A DNA stretch of 64,000 nucleotides, taken from DUML01 sp050949905 (GTDB lineage: Bacteria > Bacillota > Desulfitobacteriia > Desulfitobacteriales > Syntrophobotulaceae). The position numbers and the translations under genes are program-made. The stretch covers positions 62,001 through 126,000 of the forward strand of contig JBMNGP010000013.1 in NCBI GenBank assembly GCA_050949905.1, given 5' to 3'. Below, one piece after another: positions 1 to 8,171 of the stretch (positions within the stretch are counted from its first letter, which is position 1; every line of letters begins with the position of its first letter). Below the pieces are notes generated by a model, which did no database searches, was not told the DNA's origin, and saw only the letters and a list, made by a program, of their open reading frames with translations.

Positions 1-2
1 CC

Positions 3-584
3 GCACCTGCTTTTTTGTTTTTCAGTACAAAAGGGCCGGGAGCTGCTCACGCCCCCCTTGTTATGTCTCTGGCCGCGGGCTTAATTGTCGGTATGCTGGC
101 TCAGCGCACCAGGTTATGTATGGTCGGCGGAATTAGAGACTTAATCCTCTTTAAAGATTGGTATTTGCTTGCCGGTTTTTTGGCCATTCTCGCGGCGGCT
201 TTAGTGGGCAACCTGCTCTTTGGCCAATTTAAACTGGGTTTCGTCGAGCAACCGGTGGCTCATACTGATGGTTTATGGAATTTTTTAGGAATGGCTTTAG
301 CCGGTTGGGGTTCGGTGCTTTTGGGAGGATGCCCGCTTCGACAGCTTATTCTTGCCGGCGAAGGTAATATTGATTCAGTTGTGACTGTTTTAGGGATGGC
401 TACCGGAGCAGCTCTCGCTCATAATTTTGGTCTGGCCTCGTCGGCTCAAGGACCGACCTTAAACGGGAAGATTGCCGTGGGGCTTGGCTTTATAGTTATT
501 TTGGCGATAGCTTACTTCAATAGCGATAAGAGTCCCGAGCTTACTATTAAAGGAGGAGTTAAAATTGACTTACCCTCAAATTGA
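3..584 (+). CDS. yedE: YedE-like selenium/sulfur transporter, 3' part
   Basis: The gene is open to the left edge of the window, so only the C-terminal ~190 residues are seen; a TTG at 15 is in frame but is internal. The visible part is very hydrophobic with four to five membrane segments and contains the motif GGCPLRQL, the cysteine signature of the YeeE/YedE family. In this family, members linked to selD are thought to move selenium or sulfur compounds across the membrane; this is inference from neighbourhood, not from biochemistry here. The 3' end overlaps the next gene by 20 bases, and that gene's ribosome site AGGAGG (551-556) lies inside this coding region, so the two are probably translationally coupled. 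The run yedE, TusA-like, DUF3343, selD is the usual selenium-trait gene order in clostridia. Confidence 0.85.
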   Translation, partial: APAFLFFSTKGPGAAHAPLVMSLAAGLIVGMLAQRTRLCMVGGIRDLILFKDWYLLAGFLAILAAALVGNLLFGQFKLGFVEQPVAHTDGLWNFLGMALAGWGSVLLGGCPLRQLILAGEGNIDSVVTVLGMATGAALAHNFGLASSAQGPTLNGKIAVGLGFIVILAIAYFNSDKSPELTIKGGVKIDLPSN

Positions 585-777
585 TGCCAGGGGAAGATCT
601 TGCCCCGAACCGGTGCTTTTGACTAAAAAGGCCTTAGAAAAGTCCCCGAATGGAATCAGCGTTTTGGTCGATAATGCTGTTTCGCGCGACAATATCACTA
701 GATTTGGGAACAATTTGGGGTATCAGGTCAGCGTGGAGCCGGACGGTTCTGATTTCCAAATAACTTTAAACAGGTAG
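565..777 (+). CDS. TusA/YedF-like sulfurtransferase domain protein
   Basis: A 70-residue SirA/TusA-fold protein. It has the family signature CPEP near residues 13-16 (CPxP, where the Cys carries a persulfide or perselenide in studied members). Starts at TTG 565, chosen because AGGAGG at 551-556 sits 8 bases upstream; the start lies inside the preceding yedE gene. It corresponds to the N-terminal half of YedF; here it is a stand-alone domain. It probably passes sulfur or selenium from YedE to downstream acceptors such as the DUF3343 protein or SelD, which is inferred from position only. Confidence 0.85.
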   Translation: MTYPQIDARGRSCPEPVLLTKKALEKSPNGISVLVDNAVSRDNITRFGNNLGYQVSVEPDGSDFQITLNR

Positions 778-784
778 AGCGGTT

Positions 785-1027
785 ATGAATTATTTAGCGA
801 CTTTTTATACTCATAGCGGAGCGGTTAAATATCACCGTTATTTACAAAAAAGAGGCATCACAGCGGAGACAATGCCGGTGCCGCGTCGCTTTAGCTCTAA
901 CTGCGGGATTGGGGTTCGCTTTACAACAGGCGAAAACATCGAAGAATTAATTAGTGAGGATTTGGAAAAGCTATTTTTACTGCAAGAGAGCCAAGACAAA
1001 TTAATTTACGAAAACGAAAATTACTAA
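785..1027 (+). CDS. DUF3343 putative Se/S carrier-like protein
   Basis: An 80-residue protein starting at ATG 785, 7 bases after the TusA-like gene, with a short AGAGCGG element upstream. It matches the DUF3343 family: an N-terminal stretch with Tyr and His residues, then a VPRxxSSNCGIGVRF-type segment holding the single conserved Cys (around residue 39). Family members occur next to yedE, yedF and selD in anaerobes and are proposed, without direct proof, to carry selenium or sulfur. Stop is followed by 171 bases of AT-rich spacer before selD. Confidence 0.8.
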   Translation: MNYLATFYTHSGAVKYHRYLQKRGITAETMPVPRRFSSNCGIGVRFTTGENIEELISEDLEKLFLLQESQDKLIYENENY

Positions 1028-1198
1028 ATAATAGATGTATTTTATAGCTGTACATTTTACTTTATAGCTATACTTTGTAAAATATAAATGTTGGCCGCTT
1101 ATTTCTCATTTTCACTGGAAAACGAAAGTTTTAAAGGTAGAAAAGCTAGCGGATAAAACTTGAGAATGGGAGATTCTACTTGGTAAGGGGGGTATAAG
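1028..1198 (+). other. AT-rich leader between DUF3343 gene and selD
   Basis: Contains two near-copies of TTTATAGCTRTAC (around 1039 and 1059) and an ATTTTAC / GTAAAAT inverted pair around 1052-1081. No recognisable riboswitch. A selD promoter or a leader structure could lie here; I cannot place a convincing -35/-10. Confidence 0.3.
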
Positions 1199-2248
1199 GT
1201 GAAGGAGAAAGAAGAAAAATTAAGATTAACTCAAATGACCACCAGTTCGGGTTGAGCAGCTAAAATGAGCCCATTGGCTCTAGCACAAGTCCTGTGCTCT
1301 TTACCTAAGATTGAGAATCAAAATTTGTTGGTAGGTCTGGACACCAGTGATGATGCAGCTGTTTATAAGCTGAATGATAGCCAAGCTGTGATTTTGACTC
1401 TGGACTTTTTTACTCCTGTGGCTGATGATCCCTATACTTTTGGCCAAATTGCCGCTGCTAATGCCTTGAGCGATATTTATGCCATGGGTGGCAGCCCTTT
1501 GGCAGCCTTAAATATTGCTTGCTTCCCGGAATGTCTTGCGCCTCAAATCCTAAGGGAAATTATTAGAGGCGGGGCGGAAAAGGTGCAAGAGGCCGGAGCC
1601 ATAGTAGTCGGCGGGCATACCGTTGAAGATAAGGAACCAAAGTATGGCTTATCGGTCTTAGGCCTTATTCACCCAGAAAAAGTAATCACCAATAGCGGGG
1701 CTAAAGCAGGGGATTACTTGGTTTTGACCAAACCTCTAGGTAGTGGGATCATAAATACTGCTTTTAAGGGAGGCATGGTTAGTGAAGATGCTTACCGGAA
1801 AAGTGTGCAGGTTATGTCCTATCTGAATAAAGATGCCGGGCAAGCGATGCTGAAAGTAGGAGTGTCCGGCTGTACGGATATTACCGGTTTCGGCTTCTTA
1901 GGCCATGCCTCAGAAATGGCTGCCGCCAGCTGTGTCACCCTGGAGATCTGGTCGGACAAGCTGCCTCTCATGGAGGAGAGCCTGGAATTAGCTAAAATGG
2001 GGATGATTCCGGCCGGAGCTTATCGCAATAAGGAATTTTTGCAGGGTAAGGTTAAATGGTCTCAAGGTATTCCTCCGGAAATCCAGGATATCCTCTATGA
2101 CCCTCAGACTTCAGGAGGGCTTCTGATAGCTTTACCGGAATGCAAAGTAAACCGGCTGCTGGAAGAATTAGCCCAAATAAATTTAACTCCTTATGCTTTA
2201 GTTGGCAGGGTTATTGAACAAAAATCGTATTTGGTGGAAGTTAAATAG
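1199..2248 (+). CDS. selD: Selenide, water dikinase SelD, selenocysteine-containing
   Basis: Makes selenophosphate from selenide and ATP. A plain ORF begins only at ATG 1265, but reading upstream in the same frame from GTG 1199 gives LRLTQMTTSSG, then TGA (1253-1255), then AAKMSP. This is exactly the conserved SelD N-terminal motif LTxMTxxxG(C/U)xxK, with UGA at the catalytic Cys/Sec position (residue 19) and the essential Lys three residues later. So the protein is a natural selenoprotein of 349 residues including Sec. Further family signs: LDTSDDAAVY, GGHTVED, DITGFGFLGH and DPQTSGGLL. GTG 1199 overlaps a GGGGGG/AAGG purine tract (1186-1198) that could serve as ribosome site. Ordinary gene calling would lose the first 22 residues. 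Sec machinery (selA, selB, tRNA-Sec) is not in the window. Confidence 0.93.
1256..1284 (+). promoter_or_regulatory. Candidate bacterial SECIS hairpin in selD
   Basis: Directly 3' of the UGA codon: GCTA (1259-1262) pairs with TAGC (1281-1284), a 4-base AAAT bulge lies on the 5' side, then GAGCC (1267-1271) pairs with GGCTC (1276-1280) around a CATT loop. The loop starts 16 bases after UGA, matching the spacing of bacterial SECIS elements that bind SelB; a 5'-side bulge is also typical. Drawn by eye, not folded by program. Confidence 0.6.
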
Positions 2249-2300
2249 TACAGGTATAGAGTATTAAGAGAACTTTATATATAAAAAGTAGGTTTACCGG

Positions 2301-3098
2301 ATGAATAAACAGGAAGTAATTAAAAAGTTTGCCCCGGACGAAGAAGGAAAGCTGCTGCTGGCTAGGGTGCTGGATAAGCTTACCGAAGCGGAGCAAAAAA
2401 ATATCCTGACATATACTAAATTTCTCAATGAACAGCAGCAGCACTTAGCGGCCAGGATGCTGAATAGCCTAAGGAGCCCACGGTATTTTTTTGCCGGCGG
2501 TTATGAAGGAGCTCAGAGGGTTATCCTGTTCTTTCTGCCTTCTTATCTTGAGCCGGAGCTGATTAGTGCTGATGATACCTTGCCTTTAGCAGCTGTCCGG
2601 GCAGAATACCCTGCAGAGTGTACCCTTTCCCACCGGGATTTTTTAGGGAGCCTGATGGGCTTAGGTATAACTAGGGAAACTGTCGGCGATATCCTGGTTG
2701 GCCAAGGCAGCTGTGACCTGATAGTCCTGGAAGAAATTAAAACCTACTTACTGGCTAATTGGGAAACGGTAGGACGGGTGAAAGTCAAAACAACCGATGT
2801 TGCCTTAGCGAACTTAAGGATTCCGGAAGAAAAATTTGTCTTGCTTAAGGATACCGTGGCATCTTTACGTTTGGACAATATAATTTCCGCCGGCTTTGCT
2901 TTAAGCCGCAGCAAAGCCGGTGAGGCCCTAGCGGCAGGCAGGGTCAGGCTTAATTATTTAGAATGCATGAAGAGCGATAAACCTGTCCAAGTTGGGGATA
3001 TCATCTCTTTAAGGGGTAAGGGTAAAATTAAACTAGAAGAAATTAGCCATCAGACCAAAAAAGGCCGGATGGCAATAGTGATTAAAAAGTATCTTTAG
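2301..3098 (+). CDS. ylmH: YlmH-type S4-domain RNA-binding protein
   Basis: 265 residues, the usual size of the YlmH family (photosystem II S4 domain protein). The N-terminal two thirds form the YlmH domain (FFAGGYEGAQRVILFFLPSY and SHRDFLGSLMGLGITRETVGDILVG are characteristic). The C-terminal third (about residues 185-245) is an S4 RNA-binding domain: SLRLDNIISAGFALSRSKA..., with V/I GDIISLRGKGK at the end. In Bacillus YlmH acts on stalled ribosomes and tRNA-linked nascent chains. Here it is away from the usual ylmDEFGH-divIVA cell division cluster and follows selD by 52 bases. Start ATG 2301 has only a weak AGTAGG-type site 5' of it. Confidence 0.88.
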   Translation: MNKQEVIKKFAPDEEGKLLLARVLDKLTEAEQKNILTYTKFLNEQQQHLAARMLNSLRSPRYFFAGGYEGAQRVILFFLPSYLEPELISADDTLPLAAVRAEYPAECTLSHRDFLGSLMGLGITRETVGDILVGQGSCDLIVLEEIKTYLLANWETVGRVKVKTTDVALANLRIPEEKFVLLKDTVASLRLDNIISAGFALSRSKAGEALAAGRVRLNYLECMKSDKPVQVGDIISLRGKGKIKLEEISHQTKKGRMAIVIKKYL

Positions 3099-3117
3099 GG
3101 CTACTCCTAAAATCCCC

Positions 3118-3200
3118 AGCTGTGACTAAACTTTACTGTCGCTAACTAACGTTAAGCGCTAATTTTAAGTTTAGGCACAGCTTTATATTTTTCTTTTTTA
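3118..3200 (+). terminator. Long intrinsic terminator or structured RNA after ylmH
   Basis: AGCTGTG (3118-3124) and TAAACTT pair with AAGTTTA and CACAGCT (3176-3182); an inner CGCTAAC/GTTAAGCG stem fills the loop. A T-rich tract (3183-3200) follows. Longer than a simple terminator. Confidence 0.6.
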
Positions 3201-3440
3201 TTTGCCCAAGACGGATTGCAGAATCATTAAGTTTTAATATTTTGACCTGCGTCCGAAAGGGAAATATAAAGATGTGCTGAATTATTATAAGAAAGATTAA
3301 TTTACCAATCCCAATGGAGGAATAGTTTCGTTAGAACCCTGGCAATCTGCTATAATATTTTATAAATATAAATTCGCTAAATCCAATATGATGTTGCTAA
3401 CCTTGGATTAAGCATAGAGATAAGGGAGGGGTGTGGTCTC
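3201..3440 (+). promoter_or_regulatory. Non-coding stretch with extended -10 promoter
   Basis: No convincing gene. TGC-TATAAT at 3348-3356 is an extended -10 element about 85 bases before the beta-propeller gene; the -35 region is poor. AAGGGAGGGGTG just before ATG 3441 is its ribosome site. Confidence 0.45.
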
Positions 3441-5111
3441 ATGAACATCAGAAAATCAATCCTGGTGCTCTTTGTTGTTTTGCTTAGTGCCGGAGTTCTC
3501 TTGACAACCATAAAAACCTTGGAGCGGAAATCAGGAACTCTCGGTGACCCTCAATCACAAGCTCTGCAGGAAGATACTTTAGAGACCGCCAAAGTGCTGC
3601 CCTCCCCCGACAATAGCTATACTGCCTTTATTCTTGGGGACCAAGAACAAAGCCTTTATATTGGTCAGGGCAAAGATTTCAGCAGTGCCCAAATAGTAAA
3701 CACCGGCTTGAAACATTACACTAATATCAGCTGGGCTCCGGATTCCCGCTATCTTTTTGCCGGCAGTACCGATATGAACAAGGGAGTCTTGATCCGGACA
3801 ATTGATTTAAAACCCGTTGTATCCCTGGCAGGTTATATGTCAGGCCCTTTTTGGTCACCCCAAGGGGATAAAGCCTGTTTTACGGTGAAAAACAGTATCC
3901 GGAAAGAAAGCGGCTTGGCGGAGGAGACTACCGATATCCTGGTGAGCGATCTTAATAAGGAGTTTACCGGGGTGCGGTTTGCCAGAGGAACACTGGATTA
4001 TTATTATAAAGTAGATAGTTGGGAGGCGGATGGCACAATTAAGTTTAGCAAAGTATCCAGCCGGGGCAATAAGATTATTGAACAGCTTTCCTGCCATTTT
4101 GCCCACTATTTGTTTTCCCTGGATCTGGAAAGTTTGGGCAAGAAAAATTTAGCGTTAATCAAAGATCTGAAATATGAGTATTTCCTTCCTTCCCCGGATG
4201 GTCGGTGGCTGTCCATGGTGGAGCCAACTCTAAATGCGGGGGAAGGTAAAGAAGGAATTCCGTTCTTTTATAACCTGCAGACAGGGGAGACGCTAAGTCT
4301 CGGGGAAAAATACAACACCACAAACTGGGATGCCCACTGGTTCAGCGATTCGGCGAGGATAATGCTTAATCCCGGAATAGTTTATAATGTCTTAGCCGGT
4401 GAAAAAATTACTTATGAATTCCCTGAGGATCTTACTCTTTTAGCCGGAAGGCCTTCCCCTAATGGCAGTAAGATTGCCGTCTTGGCTTGTAAAAAAACTG
4501 CTGACCAGGCGGGTGAAGGAGAAGTTTTTGAGATAGTAATAGTAAATAGCGAAACAAGGGAGATTGAGAAGACCATAAAAACCTCTTTAAAACCAAAAAG
4601 CGGAAAGCATGGGCAGCCGGAACCCCTGGGATTTACCTGGGCAGATAATCAGAGCCTGATCGTTGAGTCCTGGGTACAAGAGGACTACAGCCTGGCTTCC
4701 TTGTGGAAAATCAATATCAATGACGGCTCTATATTTAAGTTTTCCGAGGCCGGCCGGAATCCCTTGCTTTCACCTGACGGTCAAAGGATCGCCTCTTTTG
4801 CTTATAAGTATTCTGAAGAAATTACTCCTCAAATAAACTTAAACATTAATTCTGCGGCCGGCACTCCCCTAAAAACCCTTAATCTTACTGAATATGGTTT
4901 ATATTCCTGGGGAGGGAAAATGCTTTGGGACAGTTCCGGTGAGTACATCCTTCTTACTGCCTACGGCTATGAAGAAGGTGTAGCCAATAAATACCTTGTG
5001 AAGTGGGCTTGGCAAGAGGGCAAACCTCAAAAAATAAAGATTGACCAAGCGATCGACCCGCTCTACCTGGAAGAAGGTAAAGCAGTTTGTATTAATGGCA
5101 GTATCTATTAG
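3441..5111 (+). CDS. Membrane-anchored TolB/WD40-like beta-propeller protein
   Basis: 556 residues. An N-terminal hydrophobic segment (residues ~6-25, KSILVLFVVLLSAGVLLTTI) without a lipobox Cys suggests an uncleaved anchor, with the body outside the membrane. The body shows repeated blade motifs of the PD40/TolB type: LPSPDNSYTAFI, SWAPDSRYLFAG, FWSPQGDKACF, LPSPDGRWLSMV, RPSPNGSKIAVL, LLSPDGQRIASF and WDSSGEYILL, at least six blades. No enzymatic signature is seen, so function is unknown; related proteins act as scaffolds or sensors. It stands alone between two intergenic regions, with the HD gene starting 43 bases later. Confidence 0.7.
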   Translation: MNIRKSILVLFVVLLSAGVLLTTIKTLERKSGTLGDPQSQALQEDTLETAKVLPSPDNSYTAFILGDQEQSLYIGQGKDFSSAQIVNTGLKHYTNISWAPDSRYLFAGSTDMNKGVLIRTIDLKPVVSLAGYMSGPFWSPQGDKACFTVKNSIRKESGLAEETTDILVSDLNKEFTGVRFARGTLDYYYKVDSWEADGTIKFSKVSSRGNKIIEQLSCHFAHYLFSLDLESLGKKNLALIKDLKYEYFLPSPDGRWLSMVEPTLNAGEGKEGIPFFYNLQTGETLSLGEKYNTTNWDAHWFSDSARIMLNPGIVYNVLAGEKITYEFPEDLTLLAGRPSPNGSKIAVLACKKTADQAGEGEVFEIVIVNSETREIEKTIKTSLKPKSGKHGQPEPLGFTWADNQSLIVESWVQEDYSLASLWKININDGSIFKFSEAGRNPLLSPDGQRIASFAYKYSEEITPQINLNINSAAGTPLKTLNLTEYGLYSWGGKMLWDSSGEYILLTAYGYEEGVANKYLVKWAWQEGKPQKIKIDQAIDPLYLEEGKAVCINGSIY

Positions 5112-5154
5112 CGATCTTGGCTCAAGGTAATTTAATCACCGGGAAGGTTGGGGT

Positions 5155-5883
5155 TTGGTATCTCTGAAGGCAATTAGTAGAAGTAAAGGGATGGAAATGA
5201 TTAAGCAAGCGAACCTGGATAAGCGCTATCATACTTTAAGGGAAATAATACGGGAGAAAATGTCTTACGCAGCCCATGATTTAGACCATGTCGATAGGGT
5301 TACTAACTTATGCCTGTATCTGGCAGAGGAAGAACCGGGCATTGACTGGGAAGTGTTGATCCCGGCAGCTCTTTTGCATGATATTGCCCGTCGGCTGGAG
5401 GATGAAGACATAAGCGGGGAAATTGATCATGCTCTCTTAGGGGCTGAAATGGCCGGCAAGATTCTGCAGGATTTGTGTTATGAGCCGGCATTAATTGAGA
5501 AGATTAAGAACTGCATTAGGGCTCACAGATTTCGCAGCGGCTTCGCCCCGGAAACCGCTGAGGCCAAAATTCTTTTCGATGCGGATAAATTGGATGTAAT
5601 CGGAGCTATTGGCCTAGCTCGATCTTTTATGCTTGCCGGCCAGCACGGCGAGAAAATGTACAACGATATCCCTTTGCCTCAGTACCGGGAGGAAAACGTA
5701 GGACCTGGCGGCAGAATTAAAGATGCCTCTAAGCATACGGCCAACTTGGAGTATGAGCTTAAACTTAGACATATACCGGAGAGGCTTTTTACTCCCAAGG
5801 CTAAAGAGATAGGGAGGCAAAGGGTAGAGTTTATGGAAGAGTTTTTTGTTAGGTTGCAAATGGAGCTTAAAGGTCAGGCGTAA
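5155..5883 (+). CDS. HD-domain metal-dependent phosphohydrolase
   Basis: Up to 242 residues. HD signatures: HDLDHVDRVTNL (H...HxxRV), LLHDIARRLEDE (the HD pair), HALLGAEMA, and FDADKLDVIGAIGLAR (D later in the metal site). This order is typical of the YedJ/YpgQ-like uncharacterised HD hydrolases acting on nucleotides. Start is uncertain: TTG 5155 has GGAAGG 7 bases upstream, while ATG 5197 has AAAGGG 6 bases upstream; the first is kept because it gives the longest frame. Convergent with the TrpX-like gene; both probably use the hairpin at 5921. Confidence 0.8.
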   Translation: MVSLKAISRSKGMEMIKQANLDKRYHTLREIIREKMSYAAHDLDHVDRVTNLCLYLAEEEPGIDWEVLIPAALLHDIARRLEDEDISGEIDHALLGAEMAGKILQDLCYEPALIEKIKNCIRAHRFRSGFAPETAEAKILFDADKLDVIGAIGLARSFMLAGQHGEKMYNDIPLPQYREENVGPGGRIKDASKHTANLEYELKLRHIPERLFTPKAKEIGRQRVEFMEEFFVRLQMELKGQA

Positions 5884-5920
5884 ATAATAAGCTAATAAAT
5901 TTCTAGTAACCGCTAAATGA

Positions 5921-5947
5921 AAAGACCTCAGAGATGAGGTCTTTTTC
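5921..5947. terminator. Bidirectional intrinsic terminator
   Basis: AAAGACCTC (5921-5929) pairs with GAGGTCTTT (5936-5944), loop AGAGAT, with T-run on the plus strand and A-rich flank on the other side; it separates two convergent genes. Confidence 0.85.
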
Positions 5948-5996
5948 GCATAAAATTATTGATTTAAATGTTAATTTGGCTTCAACTCAAGCAGCA

Positions 5997-7007
5997 TTAA
6001 ACGTATTTCGCAACAGAGGTATATTCGGCGGGAAGTTCAATCCCTAAGGCTTTTTGAGTTTCGGTGTTGATGACAACCATTAGATCTTTTTGAAATTCTA
6101 CAGGGGTTAGAGCCGGATCGGCACCTTTTAAGACCCGGACAGCCATTTCCCCGGCCTGGTAGCCATGGATATTGTAGTCAATACCGATACTGATGAGGCA
6201 GCCGCCTTCCACTTGGCTGTCTTCAGCGACAATAGTCGGAATCTTATTGTCGATGGCAACCTGAGCCAAGGAATTAATGGAAACGGCTACCGTGTTGTCT
6301 GTAATGACGTAGAAAGCATCAATTCCCTTACCGGCTAAAGTCCGGGCGGCCGCTAAGACTTCACTGCTGTTGGTGATTGGGCCGGTTATGATTTCAAAGC
6401 CTAATTTTGCGCCGTATTCCTGGGCCTTTTCAACTTGAACCTGAGAGTTAACTTCACTGGTATTATAGACAATACCGACCTTCTTGGCCTTGGGCACAAC
6501 TTTCTTTAACATTTCAAATTGGGCTTCAAAAGGGTTCATGTCGCTTACTCCGGTAATATTGCCCCCGGGTCTTTCCAGGCTGTCTACGATTCGGGAAGCA
6601 AGCGGATCGGTAACAGCACTGAAAACAATGGGGATATCGGTAGTATTAGCGGCCACGATTTGCGCTGCCGGGGTAGTAATGGAAATTATAAGGTCTACTT
6701 TGTCTCCGACAAACTTTTTAGCGATATTATCCAGATTAGTTTGTTCGTTTTGCGCGTTTTGATAATCAAGCATGATATTTTTGCCGTCTATGAAGTCATT
6801 GTCCTGAAGCGCTTTCAGGATACCCTCGCGGATATAGTCGAGCGAAGGATGTTCTACTAATTGGATAAGCCCCACTTTATATACTTTCTCCGGTGAGTCA
6901 GGATTGCTGGTAGGATTGCTTGCGGGGGTACCGGCAGCTGAGCAGCCGCTTAAGGCCAGACCGGCAATTAACAATAGGGTAAGAGCTATAATAAAGTATT
7001 TTTTCAT
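5997..7007 (-). CDS. trpX: TrpX-like ABC transporter substrate-binding lipoprotein
   Basis: 336 residues from ATG 7007, chosen because GAGGAG (7015-7020) lies 7 bases upstream and because it gives a textbook lipoprotein signal: MKKYFIIALTLLLIAGLALS then GC (lipobox LSGC). A longer frame to 7082 is unlikely. The mature part is the ABC_sub_bind/TrpX family: YKVGLIQLVEHPSLDYIREGI, DLIISITTPAAQIVAAN, DIPIVFSAVTDPLASRIV, GNITGVSDM, AFYVITDNTV and GGCLISIGIDYNIHGYQAG. Family members bind tryptophan or related amino acids. The gene is monocistronic: no permease (TrpY) or ATPase (TrpZ) is adjacent, so the rest of the transporter must be elsewhere or missing. The Trp-type T-box upstream supports tryptophan as the physiological signal. 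Confidence 0.85.
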   Translation of the reverse strand: MKKYFIIALTLLLIAGLALSGCSAAGTPASNPTSNPDSPEKVYKVGLIQLVEHPSLDYIREGILKALQDNDFIDGKNIMLDYQNAQNEQTNLDNIAKKFVGDKVDLIISITTPAAQIVAANTTDIPIVFSAVTDPLASRIVDSLERPGGNITGVSDMNPFEAQFEMLKKVVPKAKKVGIVYNTSEVNSQVQVEKAQEYGAKLGFEIITGPITNSSEVLAAARTLAGKGIDAFYVITDNTVAVSINSLAQVAIDNKIPTIVAEDSQVEGGCLISIGIDYNIHGYQAGEMAVRVLKGADPALTPVEFQKDLMVVINTETQKALGIELPAEYTSVAKYV

Positions 7008-7159
7008 CTTTATTCTCCTCTCAATTATTTTTAATAAAATGTCCTGTGGCCAAGGCCACCAGCCCGGGATTTCCATGGGCATCCCCCCTTATTGCAATAA
7101 AGATCCGGCCGGATCAAATGAAAACTTGGACTATGCTAGAAACTTGAATTTTAGAAAAT

Positions 7160-7190
7160 AAAAACCTCCGTCCCTGAAAAAGGACGGAGG
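7160..7190 (-). terminator. T-box-controlled terminator
   Basis: CCTCCGTCC (7165-7173) pairs with GGACGGAGG (7182-7190), followed on the minus strand by TTTTTATTTT. Its 5' arm competes with the T-box antiterminator. Confidence 0.88.
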
Positions 7191-7450
7191 ATTATCCGCG
7201 GTGCCACCTTAATTGCCTTCAGATAGGTATTTGCTCTACCCTGAAAGCATCTCTGCCAGATACGGAGAAAATAGTTTTCTCGATATCCTGTCTCTGTAAC
7301 GGGAAACCCCCGGCATCACCTACTGGTGGAAAGATTACTTTCCGGGTTCAGCTAGCAGCTCAGAGATCCATTCGATCCTAGGAATCTGTGTCGGACTTTC
7401 ACTATCTCCGACTCGCTGGAACATATCACAAGGATTTACTTACTTCTCAT
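7160..7450 (-). promoter_or_regulatory. T-box riboswitch, tRNA-Trp specificity predicted
   Basis: On the minus strand the T-box core GGTGGCACCGCGG (7197-7209 read in reverse) is followed by a terminator. Upstream, a Stem I-like region carries AGCGAG, GTGAAAG and the boundary GAA-TGG-ATCTCTGAGC, which places UGG (plus-strand CCA, 7368-7370) as the specifier codon. In the core, the base after UGG is C, which would pair with a G discriminator; bacterial tRNA-Trp has G73. Both point to uncharged tRNA-Trp. The downstream gene is the TrpX-like binding protein, start 153 bases 3' of the terminator. Confidence 0.88.
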
Positions 7451-7517
7451 CATCGCTTTGGTAAACTATCAAATTTATGGTGCTAATTTTACTATTTATT
7501 AATTTAAAGGTCAAGAG

Positions 7518-7596
7518 GTTTTTTTGGCAATTATCAAACAGTTTTTGGCAATTTGAGACAGTTTTTTGGCACCGGTTTTTCCGCAATTTTCAAACG
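7518..7596. repeat. Four degenerate ~20-bp tandem units, IS21-end-like
   Basis: Units begin near 7518, 7541, 7561 and 7575 and share GTTTTTTGGCAATT...AAACA with changes. The core GTTTTTGGCAA also forms the ends of the IS21-family element at 41753-44171 in this window, so these may be a decayed IS21-type terminus. Lies between the T-box leader and the carbonic anhydrase-like gene. Confidence 0.45.
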
Positions 7597-7598
7597 AT

Positions 7599-8171
7599 TT
7601 ATCTTCTCGTTTGATTTAAGTCCTGTAAGGGTTTGAAAACCTTAACCTTGTCTTTGATCTTGTTGGCTGCTCCCAGATAATCCTGGCCTCTTTGCACATA
7701 GCGCAGGGAGGTTTGGCGGAGAGATTCGATTTCTTCCGGCGAAAGTTCCCGGACTGCTTTAGCCGGAGAACCCAAGATAAGAGTGTTGGGAGGAAACACT
7801 TTCCGCTCGGGGACAAGGGAACCGGCTGCCACCAGGCAATTCTCACCGATTACGGATTGGTTTAAAATTATAGCCCCCATGCCGATTAAGCTGCCCTTTT
7901 TGATTGTACAGCCATGCAGAACACAGGAATGGCCAATGGAGACATAATCTTCCACAATTACCGGCTGATCGGTGTTGACATGGATAACGCTTAAATCCTG
8001 AATGTTCGTTCTTTTACCGATCGTAATCGAGTTAATATCACCTCTTAAAACGCAGTTAAACCAGATACTGGAGAGTTCACCTACTTTTACTCTGCCTATG
8101 ACCTGAGCGCCTTCGGCTATGTAGACATTTGCGCCAATTTGCGGGGTATTGCCCTGATAGGGTATCAGCAT
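7599..8171 (-). CDS. Gamma-carbonic anhydrase-like hexapeptide-repeat protein
   Basis: 190 residues. Left-handed beta-helix built of hexapeptide repeats (IGANVYIAEGAQVIGRVKVGE...). The three zinc-binding His of the gamma-class are present: VIHVNT (one) and SIGHSCVLHGC (two). The family (YrdA/PaaY/CaiE) includes true carbonic anhydrases and ferripyochelin-binding-like proteins; activity cannot be told from sequence. Conserved RGDINSITIG segment present. A C-terminal helix (SLRYVQRGQDYL) closes the trimer in relatives. Start ATG 8171 is preceded by AGGAAAGGAA. Confidence 0.87.
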   Translation of the reverse strand: MLIPYQGNTPQIGANVYIAEGAQVIGRVKVGELSSIWFNCVLRGDINSITIGKRTNIQDLSVIHVNTDQPVIVEDYVSIGHSCVLHGCTIKKGSLIGMGAIILNQSVIGENCLVAAGSLVPERKVFPPNTLILGSPAKAVRELSPEEIESLRQTSLRYVQRGQDYLGAANKIKDKVKVFKPLQDLNQTRR

